Assembly (NCBI GenBank): GCA_002746415.1
Contig: NVXD01000004.1
Coordinates: 124,001 to 188,000 of the forward strand
Direction of reading: 5' to 3'
Length of the DNA: 64,000 nucleotides
Origin: Flavobacteriaceae bacterium
GTDB lineage: Bacteria; Bacteroidota; Bacteroidia; Flavobacteriales; Flavobacteriaceae
The position numbers were made by a program, and so were the translations under genes. The notes under the pieces are model-generated. The model made no database searches, was not told the origin of the DNA, and was given only the letters and a program-made list of their open reading frames with translations. The first letter of the stretch is position 1. The number at the start of each line of letters is the position of its first letter. Positions 52,986-60,589 of this stretch are shown in pieces.

Positions 52986-53511
52986 TATAATTATGGGTAG
53001 ACAGGTATTCTTCTTTTAAAGCCCGAAGATACTTTAAAACTACTTCTCTGGAAAGTGAATTACCCTCTAAGCAATCCTTATCAATATCACTATACACTTC
53101 TATTGCTAAATAGTAATTGTCTTTTCTACTTTCTTCTGGGGCTGCATCATTTTCTTCATCAGAATTCAAGGCTGCATTTAATGCATGAGCAAAAAGCACA
53201 GGGAATAGATTAATTGCCTTGTCTGGAATATCAACCTCATAAAAGGCGAAGAAATATTGCTGGTCATTAATTTTGAAGGGGATATCATCGTACACATTCT
53301 CATGCTCCAACTGATACTTAATATTCACATAATCGTAAAAATGATTAGCCTCTTTTGGGTCCTTAAAAATAAACATATTGCGCTTGGACAAACTCCTCTT
53401 AAACTTCTTTCCTGAAGTAATTTTATAATCTTCTATGTTTGGAGCAATCCGCAAAGGAATACAAGATTCAGCAACCAACAACATTAAAATTAAGGGTAGA
53501 AATTTTTTCAT
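52963..53511 (-). CDS. hypothetical lipoprotein
   Basis: 182 residues: signal peptide with lipobox (VAESC, lipid Cys 17), then a soluble acidic domain with no motif I recognise (FKRSLSKRNMFIFKDPKEANHFYDYV, QYFFAFYEVDIPDKAINLFP). It is probably anchored in the inner or outer membrane. It overlaps the methyltransferase gene by 23 bases and is followed upstream by a parS-like palindrome. The family looks flavobacterial; function unknown. Confidence 0.75.
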   Translation of the reverse strand: MKKFLPLILMLLVAESCIPLRIAPNIEDYKITSGKKFKRSLSKRNMFIFKDPKEANHFYDYVNIKYQLEHENVYDDIPFKINDQQYFFAFYEVDIPDKAINLFPVLFAHALNAALNSDEENDAAPEESRKDNYYLAIEVYSDIDKDCLEGNSLSREVVLKYLRALKEEYLSTHNYNEVVFKN

Positions 53512-53585
53512 TATGGTTAGATTATAGTCTCCCTAACCGTATCAAAAATTACGCCAAAAAAGCGCTCGCCTTTTATCAAAAAAAA

Positions 53586-53603
53586 TTGTTCCACGTGGAA
53601 CAA
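53586..53603. other. parS-like palindrome, copy 1
   Basis: TTGTTCCACGTGGAACAA is a perfect 18-base palindrome (20 bases with the outer A/T pair). Its core GTTCCACGTGGAAC is the ParB-binding site type (related to TGTTTCACGTGAAACA). It lies 2 bases beyond the stop codon of the frameshifted gene. A second exact copy is at 55957. Confidence 0.8.
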
Positions 53604-53605
53604 TC

Positions 53606-54081
53606 CTACTTCTTCCCTCTTAATTCTATATTTAATAAGTCACAAAGTTCAGCCGCCATAGCTGTTGCTTTTTCAAAAGAACTGGTTTTAAAAATAGTGA
53701 AATACCTGTTCCCCTTAAATAAACGGATAACAAAAAGATGTTCTCCTCTTTCTTTGCCAAGAGCAGCCACAGACCCCCAATCTGCTCCCTGCTTAAAAGA
53801 TGCAGAAAACACTGTGATATACTCAGGGTAAATGCATTGTAATTTTTGCCGAAATAAGGTTTGTCCAAATAATTTATAATGCTTCTTATTTCCAAAATCT
53901 TTCGTGATTTCATACGAAATAGAATAACCAAACACAACAATAGAAAGCCCCGATAAAACAACATATTGGTCAGTGTACCAGAATTAGTAAACATGACCAT
54001 ACCCAAGATAACTAATAAGAATATACCCAAAACCGTAACAGTGGTTGGTTTTAATAGTTTAAAAAACAAACTGTCTTTCAT
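53606..54081 (-). pseudogene. frameshifted small membrane-anchored protein gene next to mnmG
   Basis: Two overlapping frames look like halves of one protein. The first (from the ATG at 54081) encodes a membrane-anchored N-terminus, KDSLFFKLLKPTTVTVLGIFLLVILGMVMF. The second, in a -1 frame, encodes SGLSIVVFGYSISYEITKDFGNKK and a soluble domain ending RGKK at 53606. Reading the second after the first gives a protein of about 158 residues of the kind often found beside mnmG in flavobacteria. The shift must lie between about 53958 and 53983: the second frame has a TAA just before, and the first frame becomes non-conserved after. It is either a real single-base loss or a sequencing error. No classical slippery heptamer is present. 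It overlaps mnmG by 4 bases. Confidence 0.65.
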
Positions 54082-55946
54082 CGACCCATAAAAACTAAAA
54101 GCACACTTATATCACTAGGCTTGACTCCACTAATACGAGATGCCTGAGAAATGGTAACAGGGCGAATTGCGCTCAGTTTCTCACGGGCCTCATAGGACAG
54201 GGATTTAAGTTTGTAATAATCAAAATTATCAGGGATTTTAACAGCTTCTAATCGCTGTAACTTATCAGCATTTAGTTTCTCCTTTGCAATATACCCAGCA
54301 TATTTTACCTGGACTTCTGTTTGTTCCAAAACCTCTCTATCAAAGTTATTGTCATTTGCAAAAGATGAAACAGCATTTACTTTAAGCATGTGTTCCATGG
54401 TAACCTTTGGCCTAGAAAACACCTTAAACATTTTATCTGATTGCTTTACAGGAGCAGAAGAAACACTCTCCAAAATAGGATTCATTTCTTCCGGAGTAAC
54501 ACTAGTCTTTCTAAAAAAATCAATAAAAGCAGTAGAGTCCTTTTCCTTCTTCTCCATTCGTCTCAATCTATCTTCACTAGCCAAACCAATTTTAAAACCT
54601 TTAGGTGTTAGTCTTAAATCAGCATTGTCTTGTCGTAACAAAGTCCTATACTCTGCCCTCGATGTAAACATCCGATATGGCTCTTCAGTTCCTTTTGTAA
54701 TCAAATCATCAATTAAAACACCAATATATGCCTCATCCCTTTGAAGAATAAATGGGTCCTTCTCATTTATTTTAAGGTGGGCATTGATCCCAGCCATTAA
54801 CCCTTGAGAAGCTGCTTCCTCATACCCAGTTGTTCCATTTATTTGTCCAGCAAAATATAGGTTATTAACCAACTTAGTTTCCAATGTATGCCTTAATTGC
54901 GTAGGTGGGAAATAATCATATTCAATGGCATACCCCGGTCTGAAAAACTTAACATTTTCAAATCCTTTAACAGACTTCAATGCTTTGTATTGCACCTCTT
55001 CAGGAAGAGATGTAGAAAAGCCATTTACATAAACCTCTACCGTCTTCCAACCCTCAGGTTCCACAAATATTTGATGGCTATCTTTATCAGCAAACCTGTT
55101 AATTTTGTCTTCAATAGATGGGCAATACCTGGGTCCAATACTTTTAATTCGCCCGTTAAACATAGGAGATCTATCAAATCCTTCACGCAATAAATCATGA
55201 ACAATTTGACTTGTATGCGTCATATGACAATCCATCTGAGTGGTTAAAACAGGCGTGTCAGTATAAGAAAATTTCTCTGGTATTACATCTCCCGGTTGCG
55301 GTACCATAACGGAATAGTTTAGAGAACGACCATCAACTCTTGGTGGAGTGCCGGTCTTCATTCTACCACTTTCAAAACCGTAATCAAGCAATTGTTCTGT
55401 AATCCCTTTGGCCGCTGTTTCCCCAGCTCTTCCTCCACCAAATTGTTTATCGCCAATATGAATCAAACCATTTAAAAAGGTTCCATTAGTAAGTATAACC
55501 GATCTAGATTTTATATCAATTCCCAAAGAAGTTCTTACTCCTACTACATTGTTTTTCTCAATTAACAAACCAGAAACCATCTCTTGATAAAAATCCACAT
55601 TTGGTGTAGCTTCCAAAGAAAGCCTCCATTCCTCAGCAAAACGCATTCTATCATTTTGGGCTCTTGGGCTCCACATAGCCGGCCCTTTGGATTTATTCAA
55701 CATCTTAAATTGGATGGCAGACTTGTCCGTTATAATCCCACTATACCCGCCTAGAGCGTCAATTTCTCGTACAATTTGTCCCTTAGCAATTCCGCCCATA
55801 GCAGGGTTACATGACATTTGCCCAATATTTTGCAAATTCATCGTAACCAATAAAGTCTTAGAGCCCATATTGGCAGCAGCAGCAGCAGCTTCCGCACCAG
55901 CATGGCCACCCCCGACCACAATTACATCATATTCCTTTTCAAACAT
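54078..55946 (-). CDS. mnmG: tRNA uridine-5-carboxymethylaminomethyl synthesis enzyme MnmG (GidA)
   Basis: 622 residues: VIVVGGGHAGAEAAAAAANMG is the FAD-binding motif, CNPAMGGIAKGQIVREIDALGG the MnmG signature, GGRAGETAAKGITEQLLDYGFESGRMKTGTPPR and YIAKEKL follow. With MnmE it modifies the wobble uridine of several tRNAs using FAD and folate. Length is normal. It is flanked by two parS-like palindromes and sits between ybeY and the frameshifted gene. In many bacteria mnmG and ParB sites cluster near the replication origin. Confidence 0.97.
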   Translation of the reverse strand: MFEKEYDVIVVGGGHAGAEAAAAAANMGSKTLLVTMNLQNIGQMSCNPAMGGIAKGQIVREIDALGGYSGIITDKSAIQFKMLNKSKGPAMWSPRAQNDRMRFAEEWRLSLEATPNVDFYQEMVSGLLIEKNNVVGVRTSLGIDIKSRSVILTNGTFLNGLIHIGDKQFGGGRAGETAAKGITEQLLDYGFESGRMKTGTPPRVDGRSLNYSVMVPQPGDVIPEKFSYTDTPVLTTQMDCHMTHTSQIVHDLLREGFDRSPMFNGRIKSIGPRYCPSIEDKINRFADKDSHQIFVEPEGWKTVEVYVNGFSTSLPEEVQYKALKSVKGFENVKFFRPGYAIEYDYFPPTQLRHTLETKLVNNLYFAGQINGTTGYEEAASQGLMAGINAHLKINEKDPFILQRDEAYIGVLIDDLITKGTEEPYRMFTSRAEYRTLLRQDNADLRLTPKGFKIGLASEDRLRRMEKKEKDSTAFIDFFRKTSVTPEEMNPILESVSSAPVKQSDKMFKVFSRPKVTMEHMLKVNAVSSFANDNNFDREVLEQTEVQVKYAGYIAKEKLNADKLQRLEAVKIPDNFDYYKLKSLSYEAREKLSAIRPVTISQASRISGVKPSDISVLLVFMGR

Positions 55947-55947
55947 A

Positions 55948-56376
55948 TCAATTGTTTTGTTCCACGTGGAACAATTTTATCATTTCCTCTTCTTTACTCC
56001 TCATTAAATCCTTTTGAGCTTCTGTTTTATCATTGAAACCCAATAAATGAAGAATCCCATGAGACATAACGCGCAACAATTCATCATTAAATATAATATC
56101 CAAAGACTCAGCGTTCTCCCTAACCCTCTCAATAGAGATAAAAATATCACTCGAAATTTGATTGCCGACTGAATAATCAAAAGTGATAATATCAGTATAC
56201 GTGTCGTGCTTTAAATGTTTTTTGTTTATCTCCAGTAGATATGCATCATCACAAAAAATATAATTAATATCACCACAAAAACTATTCTCAACCTCAAAGA
56301 TATTAAGAATCCAGTTTTTATAAAACTCGTTATTATTTAATTTGAAGTCAGTCTCGTAATGAAATTCAATTATCAT
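55948..56376 (-). CDS. ybeY: endoribonuclease YbeY
   Basis: A 142-residue UPF0054 protein for 16S rRNA maturation: HLKHDTYTDIITFDYS in the middle and MSHGILHLLGFNDKTEAQ, the zinc-binding HGxLHLxGxxH block. The third metal-site His of that block is replaced (GFNDKT), a variant that I believe is common in Bacteroidota. The C-terminus LFHVEQNN is encoded by the second parS-like palindrome, so the site lies inside the coding region. It ends 1 base before the mnmG start and overlaps the DUF4175 gene by 11 bases. Confidence 0.9.
   Translation of the reverse strand: MIIEFHYETDFKLNNNEFYKNWILNIFEVENSFCGDINYIFCDDAYLLEINKKHLKHDTYTDIITFDYSVGNQISSDIFISIERVRENAESLDIIFNDELLRVMSHGILHLLGFNDKTEAQKDLMRSKEEEMIKLFHVEQNN
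55957..55974. other. parS-like palindrome, copy 2
   Basis: TTGTTCCACGTGGAACAA, identical to copy 1 over all 18 bases, is embedded in the last codons of ybeY, 11 bases before the mnmG start codon. The two copies are 2371 bases apart. Confidence 0.8.
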
Positions 56377-59300
56377 TTTTAAAATATAGCTTTACCTTGT
56401 TTTGAAAAATATGCTGCAAAGGTAATGCTTGTCTATTTAAAATTTCAATTTGATTCTCATAATCCTCTAAAAGCTCGGGCTTTGTAGTAATGGGGTTTGT
56501 AAATGCATTCACATTAGTATTACTTTCTCTCTTTTCCTTTATACCTTGCTTTAAAGCGGCATTTTCCAATTTAAGTAATTGATGTTGAATCACATTAATT
56601 TTATTAAGGGTTCGCTGAGTAATTCCATTCTCTATTAAATCATTTTCGAAATTTTCCATTTGTTGAATCAACTTTAAGGCTAGTCCTTTATCATAAGCAT
56701 TAATCATATCTTTTAATTGATTCTCCAATTGACTTCTTATCAATTGTTGCTTTTTATAAATTTCATAAATCTCTCTAAGCTCTTCTTCATTCGTTTGTCC
56801 ATTTCCAGATCCACCATTATTATCCCCTCCAGGTTGGTTGCTATTACCGTCATTACCATTCTGGCCGCCTTTACCTGACTGCCCATCACTTCCATCTTGG
56901 CCAGAACTCCCTTCCTCACCTTGATTCCCTTGTCCCTTTTTTCCATCTCCAGCTTGTTCTCCTTTTTCCCCCTTTGAGCCATCCTTCCCAGATGTGCCCA
57001 TCTCTCCCATCTGCTTCTGAAGAGCTCCCTGTCCCTTAATAATATCTGGTAACTGAAAGCCTTCTTTGCTTTCTCCACTGCCAGATCCAGGGTTCATACT
57101 TTGTTGCATATTCTCCAAAATATCAGCCAGAAAATCGGCTAAACTATTTGAAGCATTCAATACATATTGCTGATATGATACTCCTTGGTATATTCTACTA
57201 TCAGCTATACTTTCCAAACTTTTATCAATATTATAATACACCTCCGTTATTTGTTCATTGACAAACTCAGACAACTCAGCCCTTCTAAGTGATAAAGAAA
57301 ACAAACTATCGTCAACATGCTCAAACATACCCCTAAGCTCCTGTTGCTGTTTAATGTTATTAGAAAATTGTGAAACAGCAATTTCAGAATCTTCCATAGC
57401 ATTATATAACTGCTCTTGTTTAAAAGAAAATGTAACGAGGTTGTCCAAAATTTGTCTAAGCATTTCAGCATCTTCGGTAATGGTTGCTTCACTACTACCA
57501 GAAGAAGATTGCTGTAGCTGCTCACTCATCTCTTTCATTTTTTGAGCAGCCGACTTTTGCTTTTTTATTGCATTGTTTCTAGACTCAAGGTTATCAACAT
57601 CATTTGTAGAGGATCCATCATCACCTCTTTCCTTATTGAGTTCTTCTAGCGCTCCCTGTTGGTCAGATTTAATTTCTTCTTGTTTAGTTTCATCAATGTT
57701 CAATGACAAAGGCTTTTTTAGCCCTTCATTATCTTTCTTTAATTCATCCAATTCTTCAGAAATTTCATCAAATTCATCATTCAACATTTCTTGTTGTTTA
57801 GGCGAAAAGTCTTCCATTCTAATTTTGGATAGCGTATTTTGTTTCTTGGATAATTGTTCCAAATCTTTAGCCAATTGACTAGCCTTTTCCGTAACATAGT
57901 AACGCTTCGTTAATTCAAGTAGCTGTTCTAAGCTACGTTCATTATTTTGTTGGTTTTTAGCAATCTCCTCAAGTTTCTTTGCTAATTCTTCTTTGTTAAT
58001 CTTATCAGCAACTTTTTGCAACTCTTCTAAAAGCTTTTCATTCTTTCTAGCCTCTAATTCCTGCCGTTCTAACCTTTCTTTAAGAAATTGGTTTATCTCA
58101 TCCTCCTTAACATTCTCATCCAAATTCTCCTTTAACTGTTTGCTGAACTTTTGCATCATGCTTTCTTGCAACTGTTGCTTGTTCAAAAAATCCATAATTT
58201 GAGTTTGAGAATTAAAATTTAATTCTTTGGTTTCTATTTGGTTTTTATTAATGTCCTTAAGAATTTCCTTTTGTTCTTTATACTTATCCAATGTATCCTC
58301 TAAGTTGTCTATAATAGATTCTCTTTTCTCTAATATCTTGTTTTTCAATTGATTAGAGTCCGATAAAGCCATATTAAACACATTACTTCTACTAGTTTTA
58401 CCATGGTGAATAGCATCATTATCGGTTGTTTGAAAATATAAACTATACTTCTTTCCGATGTCCAATGACAAGCCAGAAGGAAAAGTATAATAAAACTCAT
58501 CAAAATTAGAATTCGGCCTGCCCAATTCTATAATTTGCCTTTCTCTTGTTGACGAAGCATTATAACAAACCAATTGTATTGTGCTGACTTTATAATCATC
58601 AGAGACTTCACCAACAAAATATAGAACATTAGGATTTAAAGAATCAACTACTTTGATTACCTCAATTGATGGATAATCATCTTTTATTACATTAATGGTA
58701 TACCCCAGTCTTTCATAGTCCTTTACATTGGTATTAGATGTAGTAAGGTCATACAATAATTTAGCATAAATCTTTTTTTCAAAATGAAACATTTCATTCT
58801 TTCGCGAGAAAATTGCAGCAGTATCCTCTTCAATAAGATGTATGCTCTCTGTATTTTTTCCTTTTATCTGCCACGTAACTTTAGTTCCTTCAGGTAGTAT
58901 GGCATTACCGCTTCCTTTAATTGTTTCTGTTGGTTTTTCCGTATAGTTCGGATAATCCAAAAGCATATTGAATTCTTGAATTGAAGGCACAAACAAAGCA
59001 TTCAATGTATATGTCCGAGATTGTATGTCATTTGCCAAAAAATAAAAATCAGTAGTCCTAAGTGGGGGTGGAAAAGAATATAGGTAACTACCTCTATCCT
59101 CTTGAAGCAAAAACTCCTTACCATTAATTACAATAAAAACTTCTTCAGGTTTAAATTTCCCTATAGTTGCTACTTCAATAGTAAAGGATTCGCTTTCCAA
59201 TACATCCAAATCGTTAGAAACCAAATGAAAAACAAAAGGAGCAGGTGGCTCATAAGCCAAATCGTAATTTACAACCCTGTTATAAGAACCAAAAAATGAA

Positions 59301-59839
59301 CTTAGATTCCCAGAAACCCAAATAAGGCATAATATAGCCACAGGAATTATAAAGTACTTGGCATACTTAATGTTTTCAGAGAAATCTATTGCCTTATTAA
59401 ATTGGAAAAGTGTCAGATTATCCGAACGTTGAACAATACTAGCAAGTAATAATTCTGACCCATCCAGATCATCTGCCAAATCCAAAAGGTTATACAGTTT
59501 ATCATCTACTTCAGGGAAGTGCCTACCAATTAATATAGAAGCGTACTTATTACTAATTCCGCGCTTTAACTTAAAAAGGTAGAAAAGTGGGACAAGTATG
59601 TATTTATAAAGTAAACATAATTCAACGACAACAAACAGAAAGAACAAAATGAGCCTTCCTATAGAGTTAAGCCACAAAAAGTACTCAACTCCCAAAGTGA
59701 CCAAAAAATAAAGCAAGCCAAAGGACACAAATAGTATTATTCCCCTTAAAAGTACTTTAGTATAGTACTTTTTTACAAATAGACTCAACTTCTTTAATAT
59801 GTCGTCATAGCTATCCAATTGCACTTGTTTTAACAGCAA
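56366..59839 (-). CDS. DUF4175 family large membrane protein
   Basis: 1157 residues: N-terminal membrane helices (about 34-55, 60-80 and 155-175), a beta-rich extracytoplasmic region (about 190-480), a very long charged coiled coil (about 490-830), a helical part with YYNIDKSLESIADSRIYQ, a collagen-like Gly-rich segment (about 945-1015, with SGKDGSKGEKGEQ), and a C-terminal helix. This is the DUF4175 layout of Bacteroidota; its function is unknown, with an envelope or aerotolerance-like (Bat) link proposed from context. No ATG precedes the first helix: the longest frame opens at a TTG (59839) after an in-frame stop, with a GTG five codons later as an alternative. Confidence 0.8.
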   Translation of the reverse strand: MLLKQVQLDSYDDILKKLSLFVKKYYTKVLLRGIILFVSFGLLYFLVTLGVEYFLWLNSIGRLILFFLFVVVELCLLYKYILVPLFYLFKLKRGISNKYASILIGRHFPEVDDKLYNLLDLADDLDGSELLLASIVQRSDNLTLFQFNKAIDFSENIKYAKYFIIPVAILCLIWVSGNLSSFFGSYNRVVNYDLAYEPPAPFVFHLVSNDLDVLESESFTIEVATIGKFKPEEVFIVINGKEFLLQEDRGSYLYSFPPPLRTTDFYFLANDIQSRTYTLNALFVPSIQEFNMLLDYPNYTEKPTETIKGSGNAILPEGTKVTWQIKGKNTESIHLIEEDTAAIFSRKNEMFHFEKKIYAKLLYDLTTSNTNVKDYERLGYTINVIKDDYPSIEVIKVVDSLNPNVLYFVGEVSDDYKVSTIQLVCYNASSTRERQIIELGRPNSNFDEFYYTFPSGLSLDIGKKYSLYFQTTDNDAIHHGKTSRSNVFNMALSDSNQLKNKILEKRESIIDNLEDTLDKYKEQKEILKDINKNQIETKELNFNSQTQIMDFLNKQQLQESMMQKFSKQLKENLDENVKEDEINQFLKERLERQELEARKNEKLLEELQKVADKINKEELAKKLEEIAKNQQNNERSLEQLLELTKRYYVTEKASQLAKDLEQLSKKQNTLSKIRMEDFSPKQQEMLNDEFDEISEELDELKKDNEGLKKPLSLNIDETKQEEIKSDQQGALEELNKERGDDGSSTNDVDNLESRNNAIKKQKSAAQKMKEMSEQLQQSSSGSSEATITEDAEMLRQILDNLVTFSFKQEQLYNAMEDSEIAVSQFSNNIKQQQELRGMFEHVDDSLFSLSLRRAELSEFVNEQITEVYYNIDKSLESIADSRIYQGVSYQQYVLNASNSLADFLADILENMQQSMNPGSGSGESKEGFQLPDIIKGQGALQKQMGEMGTSGKDGSKGEKGEQAGDGKKGQGNQGEEGSSGQDGSDGQSGKGGQNGNDGNSNQPGGDNNGGSGNGQTNEEELREIYEIYKKQQLIRSQLENQLKDMINAYDKGLALKLIQQMENFENDLIENGITQRTLNKINVIQHQLLKLENAALKQGIKEKRESNTNVNAFTNPITTKPELLEDYENQIEILNRQALPLQHIFQNKVKLYFKNDN

Positions 59840-59969
59840 GATACCTGATACTTATAAATCCATCTTAAAAAAACTGTTAAAACCATATCCAGCATATAAA
59901 AAAAGGATAGCGTATTGAGCAAATTATTGCATTGCTAAACCAAGTGTTTACTTTCTTACAACTTTCAAA

Positions 59970-60431
59970 TTATAATGGCACAGCATATGTTTGTTTAATT
60001 TCACCCATTACAAAAGTGCTATGAGCGCTTCCAATTGCCTGGATATCCCCTAAACGATTCAACACAAAATCTTGATAATGTTTCATATCCTTGACCAAAA
60101 CCTTTAACAAAAAATCATAGTCCCCAGAAATATTATAGCATTCGGTAACTTCATGTATCAGAAGGATGTCTTTTACAAATTGTTTACCCAATTCTTTAGT
60201 ATGTTGCTTAAGTGTAATATTACAAAAAACGATGAGTTCCCTATTCAGTTTACTAGCATCAAGAATAGCAGCATATTTTTTGATATATCCCTCTCTTTCT
60301 AATTTTCTTACTCGTTCATAAATAGGTGTTGGAGATAAATGAATTCTTTCAGAGAGTTCCTTTGTGGTAATATTAGAATTATTCTGAAGTAACTTCAATA
60401 TGGCAACATCAGTAGTATCCAAATCTTTCAT
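59970..60431 (-). CDS. Lrp/AsnC family transcriptional regulator
   Basis: 153 residues: N-terminal helix-turn-helix (about 5-55, LQNNSNITTKELSERIHLSPTPIYERVRKLEREGYI) and C-terminal RAM ligand domain (AILDASKLNRELIVFCNITL, VTECYNISGDYDFLLKVLVKDM). These regulators sense amino acids. It is divergent from metE with 158 bases between start codons, so it very probably controls metE and itself. A TACTTTTG promoter box at 60497-60504 fits its own transcript. Confidence 0.92.
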   Translation of the reverse strand: MKDLDTTDVAILKLLQNNSNITTKELSERIHLSPTPIYERVRKLEREGYIKKYAAILDASKLNRELIVFCNITLKQHTKELGKQFVKDILLIHEVTECYNISGDYDFLLKVLVKDMKHYQDFVLNRLGDIQAIGSAHSTFVMGEIKQTYAVPL

Positions 60432-60456
60432 AGTTAAAATATCTGTTTAGTGTTTC

Positions 60457-60567
60457 TTTTGACCATTTAAATACTTGATTACACTGTATAACACGTCAAA
60501 AGTATACAAAAACACTTTATTTAAACACTTTTTAAGAATAACCATCTAGATATAATAATTTTGACCA
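60457..60567. promoter_or_regulatory. Lrp/metE divergent control region
   Basis: A 9-base direct repeat TTTTGACCA occurs at 60457-60465 and 60559-60567. The second copy overlaps the metE -7 box TAATTTTG (60556-60563), and a TACTTTTG box for the regulator lies on the other strand at 60497-60504. The AT-rich DNA between them is a reasonable Lrp-type binding region. Confidence 0.4.
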
Positions 60568-60589
60568 AAAATATAAAAATATCATATAA

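Noticed and set aside
53958-53983. Programmed -1 frameshifting as the cause of the split gene
   Set aside because: No X XXY YYZ slippery heptamer or clear downstream structure was seen; mutation or sequencing error is simpler.
53632-54081. 149-codon frame taken as an intact gene
   Set aside because: Only its first 35-40 codons look like a real membrane protein; the remainder is the out-of-frame reading of the conserved second half.
57258-58202. Serine-rich plus-strand frames opposite the DUF4175 gene
   Set aside because: They are shadows produced by the Glu/Lys/Gln-rich coiled coil on the other strand.
60432-60589. SAM or B12 riboswitch in front of metE
   Set aside because: The predicted leader is only about 20 bases and no conserved riboswitch core was recognised.
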